Counted from the stretch's first letter, positions 33,301 through 48,570 are shown. The stretch: 64,000 nucleotides of DNA from Litoditis marina (GCA_964036275.1 CAXIWQ010000009.1:19342-83341); one strand, 5' to 3'. Program-made: numbers and translations. Notes: generated by a model not told the origin, from the sequence alone.

Positions 33301-33753
33301 AGTAGGGCAGAAAAGTGGTTTTGCTCGAGTGTGGATCGGATGTCGATTAGACTTTCCTGTTCTGGAAAAACACTTAGCTGATCTGAGCAGAACAAACTAT
33401 TCTGCCCTAGTAGGGCAGCAAAATGGTTTGGAGAGAACAACGTTCCGTATCCTACGAGGAAACCGATTTTGTTCACTCATTCTGGCCTAGTAGGACAGAA
33501 AAATGGTTTTGCTCGAGTGTGGATCGGATGTCGATGATACTTTCCTGTTCTGGAAAAACAGTTAGCTGATCTGAGCAGAATAAACTATTCTGCCCTAGTT
33601 GGGCAGAAAAGTGGTTTTGCTCGAGTGTGGATCGGATGTCGATGAGACTTTCCTGTTCTGGAAAAACAGTTAGCAAACTATTTTGCCCTAGTAGGGCAGC
33701 AAAATGGTTCGGAGAGAACAACGTTCCGTATCCTACGAGGAAACAGATTTTGT

Positions 33754-35631
33754 TCACTCATTCTGCCCTAGTAGGGCAGAAAAGTGGTTTTGCTCGAGTG
33801 TGGATCGGATGTCAATGAGACTTTTCTGTTCTGGAAAAACAGTTAGCTGATCTGAGCAGAACAAACAATTCTGCCCTAGTAGGGAAGAAACTGGTGTGAA
33901 CAGAACCTCGTTCCGTTTCCTATGAAAACAAAGATTTTGTTCACTCATTCTGGCCCAGTAGGGCAGAAAAGTGGTTTTGCTCGAGTGTGGATCGGATGTC
34001 AATGAGACTTTCCTGTTCTGGAAAAACAGTTAGCTGATCTGAGCAGAACAAACGATTCTGCCCTAGTAGGGCAGCAAAATGGTTCGGAGAGAACAACGTT
34101 CCGTATCCTACGAGGAAACAGATTTTGTTCACTCATTCTGGCCTAGTAGGACAGAAAAGTGGTTTTGCTCGAGTGTGGATCGGATGTCGATGAGACTTTC
34201 CTGTTCTGGAAAAACAGTTAACGAACTATTCTGCCTTAGTAGGGCAGCAAAATGGTTCGGAGAGAACAATGTTCCGTATCCTACGAGGAAACAGATTTTG
34301 TTCACTCATTCTGCCCTAGTAGGGCAGAAAAGTGGTTTTGCTCGAGTGTGGATCGGATGTCAATGAGACTTTTCTGTTCTGGAAAAACAGTTAGCTGATC
34401 TGAGCAGAACAAACGATTCTGCCCTAGTAGGGCAGAAAAGTGGTTTTGCTTGAGTGTGGATTGGATGTCGATTAGACTTTCTTGTTCTGGAAAAACAGTT
34501 AGCTGATCTGAGCAGAACAAACTATTCTGCCCTAGTAGGGCAGAAAAGTGGTTTTGCTCGAGTGTGGATCGGATGTCGATGAGACTTTCCTGTTCTGGAA
34601 AAACAGTTAGCAAACTATTCTGCCCTAGTAGGGCAGCAAAATGGTTCGGAGAGAACAACGTTCCGTATCCTACGAGGAAACAGATTTTGTTCACTCATTC
34701 TGCCCTAGTAGGGCAGAAATATGGTTTTGCTCGAGTGTGGATCGGATGTCAATGAGACTTTTCTGTTCTGGAAAAACAGTTAGCTGATCTGAGCAGAACA
34801 AACGATTCTGCCCTAGTAGGGCAGAAACTGGTGTGAACAGAACCTCGTTCCGTTTCCTATGAAAACAAAGATTTTGTTCACTCATTCTGGCCCAGTAGGG
34901 CAGAAAAGTGGTTTTGCTCGAGTGTGGATCGGATGTCAATGAGACTTTCCTGTTCTGGAAAAACAGTTAGCTGATCTGAGCAGAACAAACGATTCTGCCC
35001 TAGTAGGGCAGCAAAATGGTTCGGAGAGAACAACGTTCCGTATCCTCCGAGGAAACAGATTTTGTTCACTCATTCTGGCCTAGTAGGACAGAAAAGTGGT
35101 TTTGCTCGAGTGTGGATCGGATGTCGATGAGACTTTCCTGTTCTGGAAAAACAGTTAACGAACTATTCTGCCTTAGTAGGGCAGCAAAATGGTTCGGAGA
35201 GAACAACGTTCCGTATCCTACGAGGAAACAGATTTTGTTCACTCATTCTGCCCTAGTAGGGCAGAAAAGTGGTTTTGCTCGAGTGTGGATCGGATGTCAA
35301 TGAGACTTTTCTGTTCTGGAAATACAGTTAGCTGATCTGAGCAGAACAAACGATTCTGCCCTAGTAGGGCAGAAAAGTGGTTTTGCTTGAGTGTGGATTG
35401 GATGTCGATTAGACTTCCTTGTTCTGGAAAAACAGTTAGCTGATCTGAGCAGAACAAACTATTCTGCCCTAGTAGGGCAGAAAAGTGGTTTTGCTCGAGT
35501 GTGGATCGGATGTCGATGAGACTTTCCTGTTCTGGAAAAACAGTTAGCAAACTATTCTGCCCTAGTAGGGCAGCAAAATGGTTCGGAGAGAACAACGTTC
35601 CGTATCCTACGAGGAAACAGATTTTGTTCAC
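33754..35631 (-). repeat. Satellite A higher-order repeat, 937 bp, two copies
   Basis: Landmarks 33754/34691, 33941/34878, 34079/35016 and 34302/35239 are each 937 bp apart. Confidence 0.8.
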
Positions 35632-36287
35632 TCATTCTGCCCTAGTAGGGCAGAAAAGTGGTTTTGCTCGAGTGTGGATCGGATGTCAATGAGACTTTCC
35701 TGTTCTGGAAAAACAGTTAGCAGATCTGAGCAGAACAAACGATTCTGCCCTAGTAGGGCAGAAAAGTGGTTTTGCTCGAGTGTGGATCGGATGTCCTTGA
35801 GACTTTCCTGTTCTGGAAAAACAGTTAGCAAACTATTCTGCCCTAGTAGGGCAGCAAAATGGTTCGGAGAGAACAACGTTCCGTATCCTACGAGGAAACA
35901 GATTTTGTTCACTCATTCTGCCCTAGTAGGGCAGAAAAGTGGTTTTGCTCGAGTGTGGATCGGATGTCAATGAGACTTTCCTGTTCCGGAAAAACAGTTA
36001 GCAGATCTGAGCAGAACAAACGATTCTGCCCTAGTAGGGCAGCAAAATGGTTCGGAGAGAACAACGTTCCGTTTCCTATAAAAACAAAGAGTTTGTTCAC
36101 TCATTCTGCCCTAGTAGGGCAGAAAAGTGGTTTTGCTCGAGTGTGGATCGGATGTCAAGGAGACTTTCCTGTTCTGGAAAAACAGTTAGCTGATCTGAGC
36201 AGAACAAAAGATTCTGCCCTAGTAGGGCAGCAAAATGGTTCGGAGAGAACAACGTTCCTTATCCTACGAGGAAACAGATTTTGTTCA

Positions 36288-39200
36288 CTAATTCTGGCCT
36301 AGTAGGACAGAAAAGTGGTTTTGCTCGAGTGTGGATCGGATGTCGATAATACTTTCCTGTTCTGGAAAAGCAGTTAGCTGATCTGAGCAGAACAAACTAT
36401 TCTGCCCTAGTAGGGCAGAAAAGTGGTTTTGCTTGAGTGTGGATTGGATGTCGATTAGACTTTCTTGTTCTGGAAAAACAGTTAGCTGATCTGAGCAGAA
36501 CAAACTATTCTGCCCTAGTAGGGCAGCAAAATGGTTCGGAGAGAACAACGTTCCGTATCCTACGAGGAAACAGATTTTGTTCACTCATTCTGCCCTAGTA
36601 GGGCAGAAAAGTGGTGTGAACAGAACGTCGTTCCGTTTCCTATGAAAACAAAGATTTTGTTCACTCATTCTGGCCCAGTAGGGCAGAAAAGTGGTTTTGC
36701 TCGAGTGTGGATCGGATGTCGATTAGACTTTCCTGTTCTGGAAAAACACTTAGCTGATCTGAGCAGAACAAACTATTCTGCCCTAGTAGGGCAGCAAAAT
36801 GGTTTGGAGAGAACAACGTTCCGTATCCTACGAGGAAACAGATTTTGTTCACTAATTCTGGCCTAGTAGGACAGAAAAGTGGTTTTGCTCGAGTGTGGGT
36901 CGGATGTCGATAATACTTTCCTGTTCTGGAAAAGCAGTTAGCTGATCTGAGCAGAACAAACTATTCTGCCCTAGTAGGGCAGCAAAATGGTTCGGAGAGA
37001 ACAACGTTCCGTATCCTACGAGGAAACAGATTTTGTTCACTCATTCTGCCCTAGTAGGGCAGAAAAGTGGTGTGAACAGAACCTCGTTCCGTTTCCTATG
37101 AAAACAAAGATTTTGTTCACTCATTCTGGCCCAGTAGGGCAGAAAAGTGGTTTTGCTTGAGTGTGGATCGGATGTCGATTAGACTTTCCTGTTCTGGAAA
37201 AACACTTAGCTGATCTGAGCAGAACAAACTATTCTGCCCTAGTAGGGCAGCAAAATGGTTTGGAGAGAACAACGTTCCGTATCCTACGAGGAAACCGATT
37301 TTGTTCACTCATTCTGGCCTAGTAGGACAGAAAAATGGTTTTGCTCGAGTGTGGATCGGATGTCGATGATACTTTCCTGTTCTGGAAAAACAGTTAACTG
37401 ATCTGAGCAGAACAAACTATTCTGCCCTAGTAGGGCAGAAAAGTGGTTTTGCTCGAGTGTGGATCGGATGTCGATGAGACTTTCCTGTTCTGGAAAAACA
37501 GTTAGCAAACTATTCTGCCCTAGTAGGGCAGCAAAATGGTTCGGAGAGAACAACGTTCCGTATCCTACGAGGAAACAGATTTTGTTCACTCATTCTGCCC
37601 TAGTAGGGCAGAAAAGTGGTTTTGCTCGAGTGTGGATCGGATGTCAATGAGACTTTCCTGTTCTGGAAAAACAGTTAGCTGATCTGAGCAGAACAAACGA
37701 TTCTGCCCTAGTAGGGCAGAAACTGGTGTGAACAGAACCTCGTTCCGTTTCCTATGAAAACAAAGAGTTTGTTCACTCATTCTGCCCTAGTAGGGCAGAA
37801 AAGTGGTTTTGCTCGAGTGTGGATCGGATGTCAATGAGACTTTCCTGTTCTGGAAAAACAGTTAGCTGATCTGAGCAGAACAAACGATTCTGCCCTAGTA
37901 GGGCAGCAAAATGGTTCGGAGAGAACAACGTTCCGTATCCTACGAGGAAACAGATTTTGTTCACTCATTCTGGCCTAGTAGGACAGAAAAGTGGTTTTGC
38001 TCGAGTAGGGATCGGATGTCGATGAGACTTTCCTGTTCTGGAAAAACAGTTAACGAACTATTCTGCCTTAGTAGGGCAGCAAAATGGTTCGGAGAGAACA
38101 ACGTTCCGTATCCTACGAGGAAACAGATTTTGTTCACTCATTCTGCCCTAGTAGGGCAGAAAAGTGGTTTTGCTCGAGTGTGGATCGGATGTCAATGAGA
38201 CTTTTCTGTTCTGGAAAAATAGTTAGCTGATCTGAGCAGAACAAACGATTCTGCCCTAGTAGGGCAGAAACTGGTGTGAACAGAACCTCGTTCCGTTTTC
38301 TATGAAAACAAAGAGTTTGTTCACTCATTCTGCCCTAGTAGGGCAGAACAGTGGTTTTACTTGAGTGTGGATCGGATGTCAATGAGACTTTCCTGTTCTG
38401 GAAAAACAGTTAGCTGATCTGAGCAGAACAAACGATTCTGCCCTAGTAGGGCAGCAGAATGGTTTGGAGAGAACAACGTTCCGTATCCTACGAGGAAACA
38501 GATTTTGTTCACTCATTCTGCCCTAGTAGGGCAGAAAAGTGGTTTTGCTCGAGTGTGGATCGGATGTCAATGAGACTTTCCTGTTCTGGAAAAACAGTTA
38601 GCTGATCTGAGCAGAACAAACGATTCTGCCCTAGTAGGGCAGAAACTGGTGTGAACAGAACCTCGTTCCGTTTCCTATGAAAACAAAGAGTTTGTTTACT
38701 CATTCTGCCCTAGTAGGGCAGAAAAGTGGTTTTGCTCGAGTGTGGATCGGATGTCAATGAGACTTTCCTGTTCTGGAAAAACAGTTAGCTGATCTGAGCA
38801 GAACAAACGATTCTGCCCTAGTAGGGCAGCAGAATGGTTTGGAGAGAACAACGTTCCGTATCCTACGAGGAAACAGATTTTGTTCACTCATTCTGCCCTA
38901 GTAGGGCAGAAAAGTGGTTTTGCTCGAGTGTGGATCGGATGTCAATGAGACTTTCCTGTTCTGGAAAAACAGTTAGCTGATCTGAGCAGAACAAACGATT
39001 CTGCCCTAGTAGGGCAGCAAAATGGTTCGGAGAGAACAACGTTCCGTATCCTACGAGGAAACAGATTTTGTTCACTCATTCTGCCCTAGTAGGGCAGAAA
39101 AGTGGTTTTGCTCGAGTGTGGATCGGATGTCAATGAGACTTTCCTGTTCTGGAAAAACAGTTAGCAGATCTGAGCAGAACAAACGATTCTGCCCTAGTAG

Positions 39201-42200
39201 GGCAGCAAAATGGTTCGGAGAGAACAACGTTCCGTTTCCTATAAAAACAAAGAGTTTGTTCACACATTCTGCCCTAGTAGGGCAGAAAAGTGGTTTTGCT
39301 CGAGTGTGGATCGGATGTCAATGAGACTTTCCTGTTCTGGAAAAACAGTTAGCTGATCTGAGCAGAACAAAAGATTCTGCCCTAGTAGGGCAGCAAAATG
39401 GTTCGGAGAGAACAACGTTCCTTATCCTACGAGGAAACAGATTTTGTTCACTAATTCTGGCCTAGTAGGACAGAAAAGTGGTTTTGCTCGAGTGTGGATC
39501 GGATGTCGATAATACTTTCCTTTTCTGGAAAAGCAGTTAGCTGATCTGAGCAGAACAAACTATTCTGCCCTAGTAGGGCAGAAAAGTGGTTTTGCTTGAG
39601 TGTGGATTGGATGTCGATTAGACTTTCTTGTTCTGGAAAAACAGTTAGCTGATCTGAGCAGAACAAACTATTCTGCCCTAGTAGGGCAGCAAAATGGTTC
39701 GGAGAGAACAACGTTCCGTATCCTACGAGGAAACAGATTTTGTTCACTCATTCTGCCCTAGTAGGGCAGAAAAGTGGTGTGAACAGAACCTCGTTCCGTT
39801 TCCTATGAAAACAAAGATTTTGTTCACTCATTCTGGCCCAGTAGGGCAGAAAAGTGGTTTTGCTCGAGTGTGGATCGGATGTCGATTAGACTTTCCTGTT
39901 CTGGAAAAACACTTAGCTGATCTGAGCAGAACAAACTATTCTGCCCTAGTAGGGCAGCAAAATGGTTTGGAGAGAACAACGTTCCGTATCCTACGAGGAA
40001 ACAGATTTTGTTCACTAATTCTGGCCTAGTAGGACAGAAAAGTGGTTTTGCTCGAGTGTGGATCGGATGTCGATAATACTTTCCTGTTCTGGAAAAGCAG
40101 TTAGCTGATCTGAGCAGAACAAACTATTCTGCCCTAGTAGGGCAGCAAAATGGTTCGGAGAGAACAACGTTCCGTATCCTACGAGGAAACAGATTTTGTT
40201 CACTCATTCTGCCCTAGTAGGGCAGAAAAGTGGTGTGAACAGAACCTCGTTCCGTTTCCTATGAAAACAAAGATTTTGTTCACTCATTCTGCCCTAGTAG
40301 GGCAGAAAAGTGGTTTTGCTCGAGTGTGGATCGGATGTCAATGAGACTTTCCTGTTCTGGAAAAACAGTTAGCTGATCTGAGCAGAACAAACGATTCTGC
40401 CCTAGTAGGGCAGAAACTGGTGTGAACAGAACCTCGTTCCGTTTCCTATGAAAACAAAGAGTTTGTTCACTCATTCTGCCCTAGTAGGGCAGAAAAGTGG
40501 TTTTGCTCGAGTGTGGATCGGATGTCAATGAGACTTTCCTGTTCTGGAAAAACAGTTAGCTGATCTGAGCAGAACAAACGATTCTGCCCTAGTAGGGCAG
40601 CAAAATGGTTCGGAGAGAACAACGTTCCGTATCCTACGAGGAAACAGATTTTGTTCACTCATTCTGGCCTAGTAGGACAGAAAAGTGGTTTTGCTCGAGT
40701 GTGGATCGGATGTCGATGAGACTTTCCTGTTCTGGAAAAACAGTTAACGAACTATTCTGCCATAGTAGGGCAGCAGAATGGTTTGGAGAGAACAACGTTC
40801 CGTATCCTACGAGGAAACAGATTTTGTTCACTCATTCTGGCCTAGTAGGACAGAAAAGTGGTTTTGCTCGAGTGTGGATCGGATGTCAATGAGACTTTCC
40901 TGTTCTGGAAAAACAGTTAGCTGATCTGAGCAGAACAAACGATTCTGCCCTAGTAGGGCAGAAAAGTGGTTTTGCTCGAGTGTGGATCGGATGTCAATGA
41001 GACTTTCCTGTTCTGGAAAAACAGTTAGCTGATCTGAGCAGAACAAACGATTCTGCCCCAGTAGGGCAGCAAAATGGTTCGGAGAGAACAACGTTCCGTA
41101 TCCTACGAGGAAACAGATTTTGTTCACTCATTCTGCCCTAGTAGGGCAGAAAAGTGGTTTTGCTCGAGTGTGGATCGGATGTCAATGAGACTTTCCTGTT
41201 CTGGAAAAACAGTTAGCTGATCTGAGCAGAACAAACGATTCTGCCCTAGTAGGGCAGAAACTGGTGTGAACAGAACCTTGTTCCGTTTCCTATGAAAACA
41301 AAGAGTTTGTTCACTCATTCTGCCCTAGTAGGGCAGAAAAGTGGTTTTGCTCGAGTGTGGATCGGATGTCAATGAGACTTTCCTGTTCTGGAAAAACAGT
41401 TAGCTGATCTGAGCAGAACAAACGATTCTGCCCTAGTAGGGCAGCAAAATGGTTCGGAGAGAACAACGTTCCGTATCCTACGAGGAAACAGATTTTGTTC
41501 ACTCATTCTGGCCTAGTAGGACAGAAAAGTGGTTTTGCTCGAGTGTGGATCGGATGTCGATGAGACTTTCCTGTTCTGGAAAAACAGTTAACGAACTATT
41601 CTGCCTTAGTAGGGCAGCAGAATGGTTTGGAGAGAACAACGTTCCGTATCCTACGAGGAAACAGATTTTGTTCACTCATTCTGGCCTAGTAGGACAGAAA
41701 AGTGGTTTTGCTCGAGTGTGGATCGGATGTCAATGAGACTTTCCTGTTCTGGAAAAACAGTTAGCTGATCTGAGCAGAACAAACGATTCTGCCCTAGTAG
41801 GGCAGAAAAGTGGTTTTGCTCGAGTGTGGATCGGATGTCAATGAGACTTTCCTGTTCTGGAAAAACAGTTAGCTGATCTGAGCAGAACAAACGATTCTGC
41901 CCTAGTAGGGCAGCAAAATGGTTCGGAGAGAACAACGTTCCGTATCCTACGAGGAAACAGATTTTGTTCACTCATTCTGCCCTAGTAGGGCAGAAAAGTG
42001 GTTTTGCTCGAGTGTGGATCGGATGTCAATGAGACTTTCCTGTTCTGGAAAAACAGTTAGCAGATCTGAGCAGAACAAACGATTCTGCCCTAGTAGGGCA
42101 GCAAAATGGTTCGGAGAGAACAACGTTCCGTTTCCTATAAAAACAAAGAGTTTGTTCACACATTCTGCCCTAGTAGGGCAGAAAAGTGGTTTTGCTCGAG

Positions 42201-43099
42201 TGTGGATCGGATGTCAATGAGACTTTCCTGCTCTGGAAAAACAGTTAGCTGATCTGAGCAGAACAAAAGATTCTGCCCTAGTAGGGCAGCAACATGGTTC
42301 GGAGAGAACAACGTTCCTTATCCTACGAGGAAACAGATTTTGTTCACTAATTCTGGCCTAGTAGGACAGAAAAGTGGTTTCGCTCGAGTGTGGATCGGAT
42401 GTCGATAATACTTTCCTGTTCTGGAAAAGCAGTTAGCTGATCTGAGCAGAACAAACTATTCTGCCCTAGTAGGGCAGAAAAGTGGTTTTGCTTGAGTGTG
42501 GATTGGATGTCGATTAGACTTTCTTGTTCTGGAAAAACAGTTAGCTGATCTGAGCAGAACAAACTATTCTGCCCTAGTAGGGCAGCAAAATGGTTCGGAG
42601 AGAACAACGTTCCGTATCCTACGAGGAAACAGATTTTGTTCACTCATTCTGCCCTAGTAGGGCAGAAAAGTGGTGTGAACAGAACCTCGTTCCGTTTCCT
42701 ATGAAAACAAAGATTTTGTTCACTCATTCTGGCCCAGTAGGGCAGAAAAGTGGTTTTGCTCGAGTGTGGATCGGATGTCGATTAGACTTTCCTGTTCTGG
42801 AAAAACACTTAGCTAATCTGAGCAGAACAAACTATTCTGCCCTAGTAGAACAGCAAAATGGTTTGGAGAGAACAACGTTCCGTATCCTACGAGGAAACAG
42901 ATTTTGTTCACTAATTCTGGCCTAGTAGGACAGAAAAGTGGTTTTGCTCGAGTGTGGATCGGATGTCGATAATACTTTCCTGTTCTGGAAAAGCAGTTAG
43001 CTGATCTGAGCAGAACAAACTAATCTGCCCTAGTAGGGCAGCAAAATGGTTCGGAGAGAACAACGTTCCGTATCCTACGAGGAAACAGATTTTGTTCAC
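36288..43099 (-). repeat. Satellite A multi-kilobase duplications (3163 and 2896 bp offsets)
   Basis: The block starting at 36288 recurs at 39451 (3163 bp on) and again at 42347 (2896 bp on). It has rare variants in common, such as AACAAAAGATTCTG just upstream. The neighbours follow: 36531/39694/42590 and 36852/40015/42911. Further landmarks 37773 and 43832 differ by the sum, 6059 bp. Confidence 0.8.
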
Positions 43100-45327
43100 T
43101 CATTCTGCCCTAGTAGGGCAGAAAAGTGGTGTGAACAGAACCTCGTTCCGTTTCCTATGAAAACAAAGATTTTGTTCACTCATTCTGGCCCAGTAGGGCA
43201 GAAAAGTGGTTTTGCTCGAGTGTGGATCGGATGTCGATTAGACTTTCCTGTTCTGGAAAAACACTTAGCTGATCTGAGCAGAACAAACTATTCTGCCCTA
43301 GTAGGGCAGCAAAATGGTTTGGAGAGAACAACGTTCCGTATCCTACGAGGAAACCGATTTTGTTCACTCATTCTGGCCTAGTAGGACAGAAAAATGGTTT
43401 TGCTCGAGTGTGGATCGGATGTCGATGATACTTTCCTGTTCTGGAAAAACAGTTAGCTGATCTGAGCAGAACAAACTATTCTGCCCTAGTAGGGCAGAAA
43501 AGTGGTTTTGCTCGAGTGTGAATCGGATGTCGATGAGACTTTCCTGTTCTGGAAAAACAGTTAGCAAACTATTCTGCCCTAGTAGGGCAGCAAAATGGTT
43601 CGGAGAGAACAACGTTCCGTATCCTACGAGGAAACAGATTTTGTTCACTCATTCTGCCCTAGTAGGGCAGAAAAGTGGTTTTGCTCAAGTGTGGATCGGA
43701 TGTCAATGAGACTTTCCTGTTCTGGAAAAACAGTTAGCTGATCTGAGCAGAACAAACGATTCTGCCCTAGTAGGGCAGAAACTGGTGTGAACAGAACCTC
43801 GTTCCGTTTCCTATGAAAACAAAGAGTTTGTTCACTCATTCTGCCCTAGTAGGGCAGAAAAGTGGTTTTGCTCGAGTGTGGATCGGATGTCAATGAGACT
43901 TTCCTGTTCTGGAAAAACAGTTAGCTGATCTGAGCAGAACAAACGATTCTGCCCTAGTAGGGCAGCAAAATGGTTCGGAGAGAACAACGTTCCGTATCCT
44001 ACGAGGAAACAGATTTTGTTCACTCATTCTGGCCTAGTAGGACAGAAAAGTGGTTTTGCTCGAGTGTGGATCGGATGTCGATGAGACTTTCCTGTTCTGG
44101 AAAAACAGTTAACGAACTATTCTGCCTTAGTAGGGCAGCAAAATGGTTCGGAGAGAACAACGTTCCGTATCCTACGAGGAAACAGATTTTGTTCACTCAT
44201 TCTGGCCTAGTAGGACAGAAAAGTGGTTTTGCTCGAGTGTGGATCGGATGTCGATGATACTTTTCTGTTCTGGAAAAACGGTTAGCTGATCTGAGCAGAA
44301 CAAACTATTCTGCCCTAGTAGGGCAGAAAAGTGGTTTTGCTCAAGTGTGGATCGGATGTCAATGAGACTTTCCTGTTCTGGAAAAACAGTTAGCTGATCT
44401 GAGCAGAACAAACGATTCTGCCCTAGTAGGGCAGCAAAATGGTTCGGAGAGAACAACGTTCCGTATCCTACGAGGAAACAGATTTTGTTCACTCATTCTG
44501 GCCTAGTAGGACAGAAAAGTGGGATGTCGATGATACTTTTCTGTTCTGGAAAAACGGTTAGCTGATCTGAGCAGAACAAACTATTCTGCCCTAGTAGGGC
44601 AGCAAAATGGTTCGGAGAGAACAACGTTCCGTATCCTACGAGGAAACAGATTTTGTTCACTCATTCTGCCCTAGTAGGGCAGAAAAGTGGTTTTGCTCGA
44701 GTGTGGATCGGATGTCAATGAGACTTTCCTGTTCTGGAAAAACAGTTAGCTGATCTGAGCAGAACAAACGATTCTGCCCTAGTAGGGCAGAAACCGGTGT
44801 GAACAGAACCTCGTTCCGTTTCCTATGAAAACAAAGAGTTTGTTCACTCATTCTGTCCTAGTAGGGCAGAAAAGTGGTTTTGCTCGAGTGTGGATCGGAT
44901 GTCAATGAGACTTTCCTGTTCTGGAAAAACAGTTAGCTGATCTGAGCAGAACAAACTATTCTGCCCTAGTAGGGCAGCAAAATGGTTCGGAGAGAACAAC
45001 GTTCCGTATCCTACGAGGAAACAGATTTTGTTCACTCATTCTGGCCTAGTAGGACAGAAAAGTGGTTTTGCTCGAGTGTGGATCGGATGCCGATGATACT
45101 TTCCTGTTCTGGAAAAACGGTTAGCTGATCTGAGCAGAACAAACTATTCTGCCCTAGTAGGGCAGAAAAGTGGTTTCGCTCAAGTGTGGATTGGATGTCG
45201 ATTAGACTTTCTTGTTCTGGAAAAACAGTTAGCTGATCTGAGCAGAAGAAACTATTCTGCCCTAGTAGGGCAGCAAAATGGTTCGAAGAGAACAACGTTC
45301 CGTATCCTACGAGGAAACAGATTTTGT

Positions 45328-48300
45328 TCACTCATTCTGCCCTAGTAGGGCAGAAAAGTGGTTTTGCTCGAGTGTGGATCGGATGTCAATGAGACTTCCC
45401 TGTTCTGGAAAAACAGTTAGCTGATCTGAGCAGAGCAAACGATTCTGCCCTAGTAGGGCAGCACAATGGTTCGAAGAGAACAACGTTCCGTATCCTACGA
45501 GGAAACAGATTTTGTTCACTCATTCTGCCCTAGTAGGGCAGAAAAGTGGTGTGAACAGAACCTCGTTCCGTTTCCTATGAAAACAAAAATTTTGTTCACT
45601 CATTCTGGCCCAGTAGGGCAGAAAAGTGGTTTTGCTTGAGTGTGGATTGGATGTCGATTAGACTTTCTTGTTCTGGAAAAACAGTTAGCTGATCTGAGCA
45701 GAACAAACTATTCTGCCCTACTAGGGCAGCAAAATGGTTCGGAGAGAACAACGTTCCGTATCCTACGAGGAAACAGATTTTGTTCACTCATTCTGCCCTA
45801 GTAGGGCAGAAAAGTGGTGTGAACAGAACCTCGTTCCGTTTCCTATGAAAACAAAGATTTTGTTCACTCATTCTGGCCCAGTAGGGCAGAAAAGTGGTTT
45901 TGCTCGAGTGTGGATCGGATGTCGATTAGACTTTCCTGTTCTGGAAAAACACTTAGCTGATCTGAGCAGAACAAACTATTCTGCCCTAGTAGGGCAGCAA
46001 AATGGTTTGGAGAGAACAACGTTCCGTATCCTACGAGGAAACCGATTTTGTTCACTCATTCTGCCCTAGTAGGGCAGAAAAGTGGTTTTGCTCGAGTGTG
46101 GATCGGATGTCAATGAGACTTTCCTGTTCTGGAAAAACAGTTAGCTGATCTGAGCAGAACAAACGATTCTGCCCTAGTAGGTTCGGAGAGAACAACGTTC
46201 CGTATCCTACGAGGAAACAGATTTTGTTCACTCATTCTGCCCTAGTAGGGCAGAAAAGTGGTTTTGCTCAAGTGTGGATTGGACTTTCTTGTTCTGGAAA
46301 AACAGTTAGCTGATCTGAGCAGAACAAACTATTCTGCCCTAGTAGGGCAGCAAAATGGTTCGGAGAGAACAACGTTCCGTATCCTACGAGGAAACAGATT
46401 TTGTTCACTCATTCTGCCCTAGTAGGGCAGAAAAGTGGTTTTGCTCGAGTGTGGATCGGATGTCAATGAGACTTTCCTGTTCTGGAAAAACAGTTAGCTG
46501 ATCTGAGCAGAACAAACGATTCTGCCCTAGTAGGGCAGCAAAATGGTTCTTAGAGAACAACGTTCCGTATCCTACGAGAAAGCAGATTTTGTTCACTCAT
46601 TCTGCCCTAGTAGGGCAGAAAAGTGGTGTGAACAGAACCTCGTTCCGTTTCCTATGAAAACAAAGATTTTGTTAACTCATTCTGGCCCAGTAGGGCAGAA
46701 AAGTGGTTTTGCTCGAGTGTGGATCGGATGTCGATTAGACTTTCCTGTTCTGGAAAAACACTTAGCTGATCTGAGCAGAACAAACTATTCTGCCCTAGTA
46801 GGGCAGCAAAATGGTTTGGAGAGAACAACGTTCCGTATCCTACGAGGAAACCGATTTTGTTCACTCATTCTGCCCTAGTAGGGCAGAAAAGTGGTTTTGC
46901 TCGAGTGTGGATCGGATGTCAATGAGACTTTCCTGTTCTGGAAAAACAGTTAGCTGATCTGAGCAGAACAAACGATTCTGCCCTAGTAGGTTCGGAGAGA
47001 ACAACGTTCCGTATCCTACGAGGAAACCGATTTTGTTCACTCATTCTGCCCTAGTAGGGCAGAAAAGTGGTTTTGCTCGAGTGTGGATCGGATGTCAATG
47101 AGACTTCCCTGTTCTGGAAAAACAGTTAGCTGATCTGAGCAGAGCAAACGATTCTGCCCTAGTAGGGCAGCACAATGGTTCGAAGAGAACAACGTTCCGT
47201 ATCCTACGAGGAAACAGATTTTGTTCACTCATTCTGCCCTAGTAGGGCAGAAAAGTGGTGTGAACAGAACCTCGTTCCGTTTCCTATGAAAACAAAAATT
47301 TTGTTCACTCATTCTGGCCCAGTAGGGCAGAAAAGTGGTTTTGCTTGAGTGTGGATTGGATGTCGATTAGACTTTCTTGTTCTGGAAAAACAGTTAGCTG
47401 ATCTGAGCAGAACAAACTATTCTGCCGTACTAGGGCAGCAAAATGGTTCGGAGAGAACAACGTTCCGTATCCTACGAGGAAACAGATTTTGTTCACTCAT
47501 TCTGCCCTAGTAGGGCAGAAAAGTGGTGTGAACAGAACCTCGTTCCGTTTCCTATGAAAACAAAGATTTTGTTCACTCATTCTGGCCCAGTAGGGCAGAA
47601 AAGTGGTTTTGCTCGAGTGTGGATCGGATGTCGATTAGACTTTCCTGTTCTGGAAAAACACTTAGCTGATCTGAGCAGAACAAACTATTCTGCCCTAGTA
47701 GGGCAGCAAAATGGTTTGGAGAGAACAACGTTCCGTATCCTACGAGGAAACCGATTTTGTTCACTCATTCTGCCCTAGTAGGGCAGAAAAGTGGTTTTGC
47801 TCGAGTGTGGATCGGATGTCAATGAGACTTTCCTGTTCTGGAAAAACAGTTAGCTGATCTGAGCAGAACAAACGATTCTGCCCTAGTAGGTTCGGAAAGA
47901 ACAACGTTCCGTATCCTACGAGGAAACAGATTTTGTTCACTCATTCTGCCCTAGTAGGGCAGAAAAGTGGTTTTGCTCAAGTGTGGATTGGACTTTCTTG
48001 TTCTGGAAAAACAGTTAGCTGATCTGAGCAGAACAAACTATTCTGCCCTAGTAGGGCAGCAAAATGGTTCGGAGAGAACAACGTTCCGTATCCTACGAGG
48101 AAACAGATTTTGTTCACTCATTCTGCCCTAGTAGGGCAGAAAAGTGGTTTTGCTCGAGTGTGGATCGGATGTCAATGAGACTTTCCTGTTCTGGAAAAAC
48201 AGTTAGCTGATCTGAGCAGAACAAACGATTCTGCCCTAGTAGGGCAGCAAAATGGTTCGAAGAGAACAACGTTCCGTATCCTACGAGAAAGCAGATTTTG

Positions 48301-48570
48301 TTCACTCATTCTGCCCTAGTAGGGCAGAAAAGTGGTGTGAACAGAACCTCGTTCCGTTTCCTATGAAAACAAAGATTTTGTTAACTCATTCTGGCCCAGT
48401 AGGGCAGAAAAGTGGTTTTGCTCGAGTGTGGATCGGATGTCGATTAGACTTTCCTGTTCTGGAAAAACACTTAGCTGATCTGAGCAGAACAAACTATTCT
48501 GCCCTAGTAGGGCAGCAAAATGGTTTGGAGAGAACAACGTTCCGTATCCTACGAGAAAACCGATTTTGTT
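45328..48570 (-). repeat. Satellite A duplication, 1709 bp offset
   Basis: Landmarks 45328/47037, 45596/47305, 45864/47573 and 46405/48114 are each 1709 bp apart and share private variants (GCACAATGGTTCG, GAGACTTCCCTG, CTAGGGCAGC in place of GTAGGGCAGC). About 1.5 kb is copied. Confidence 0.85.
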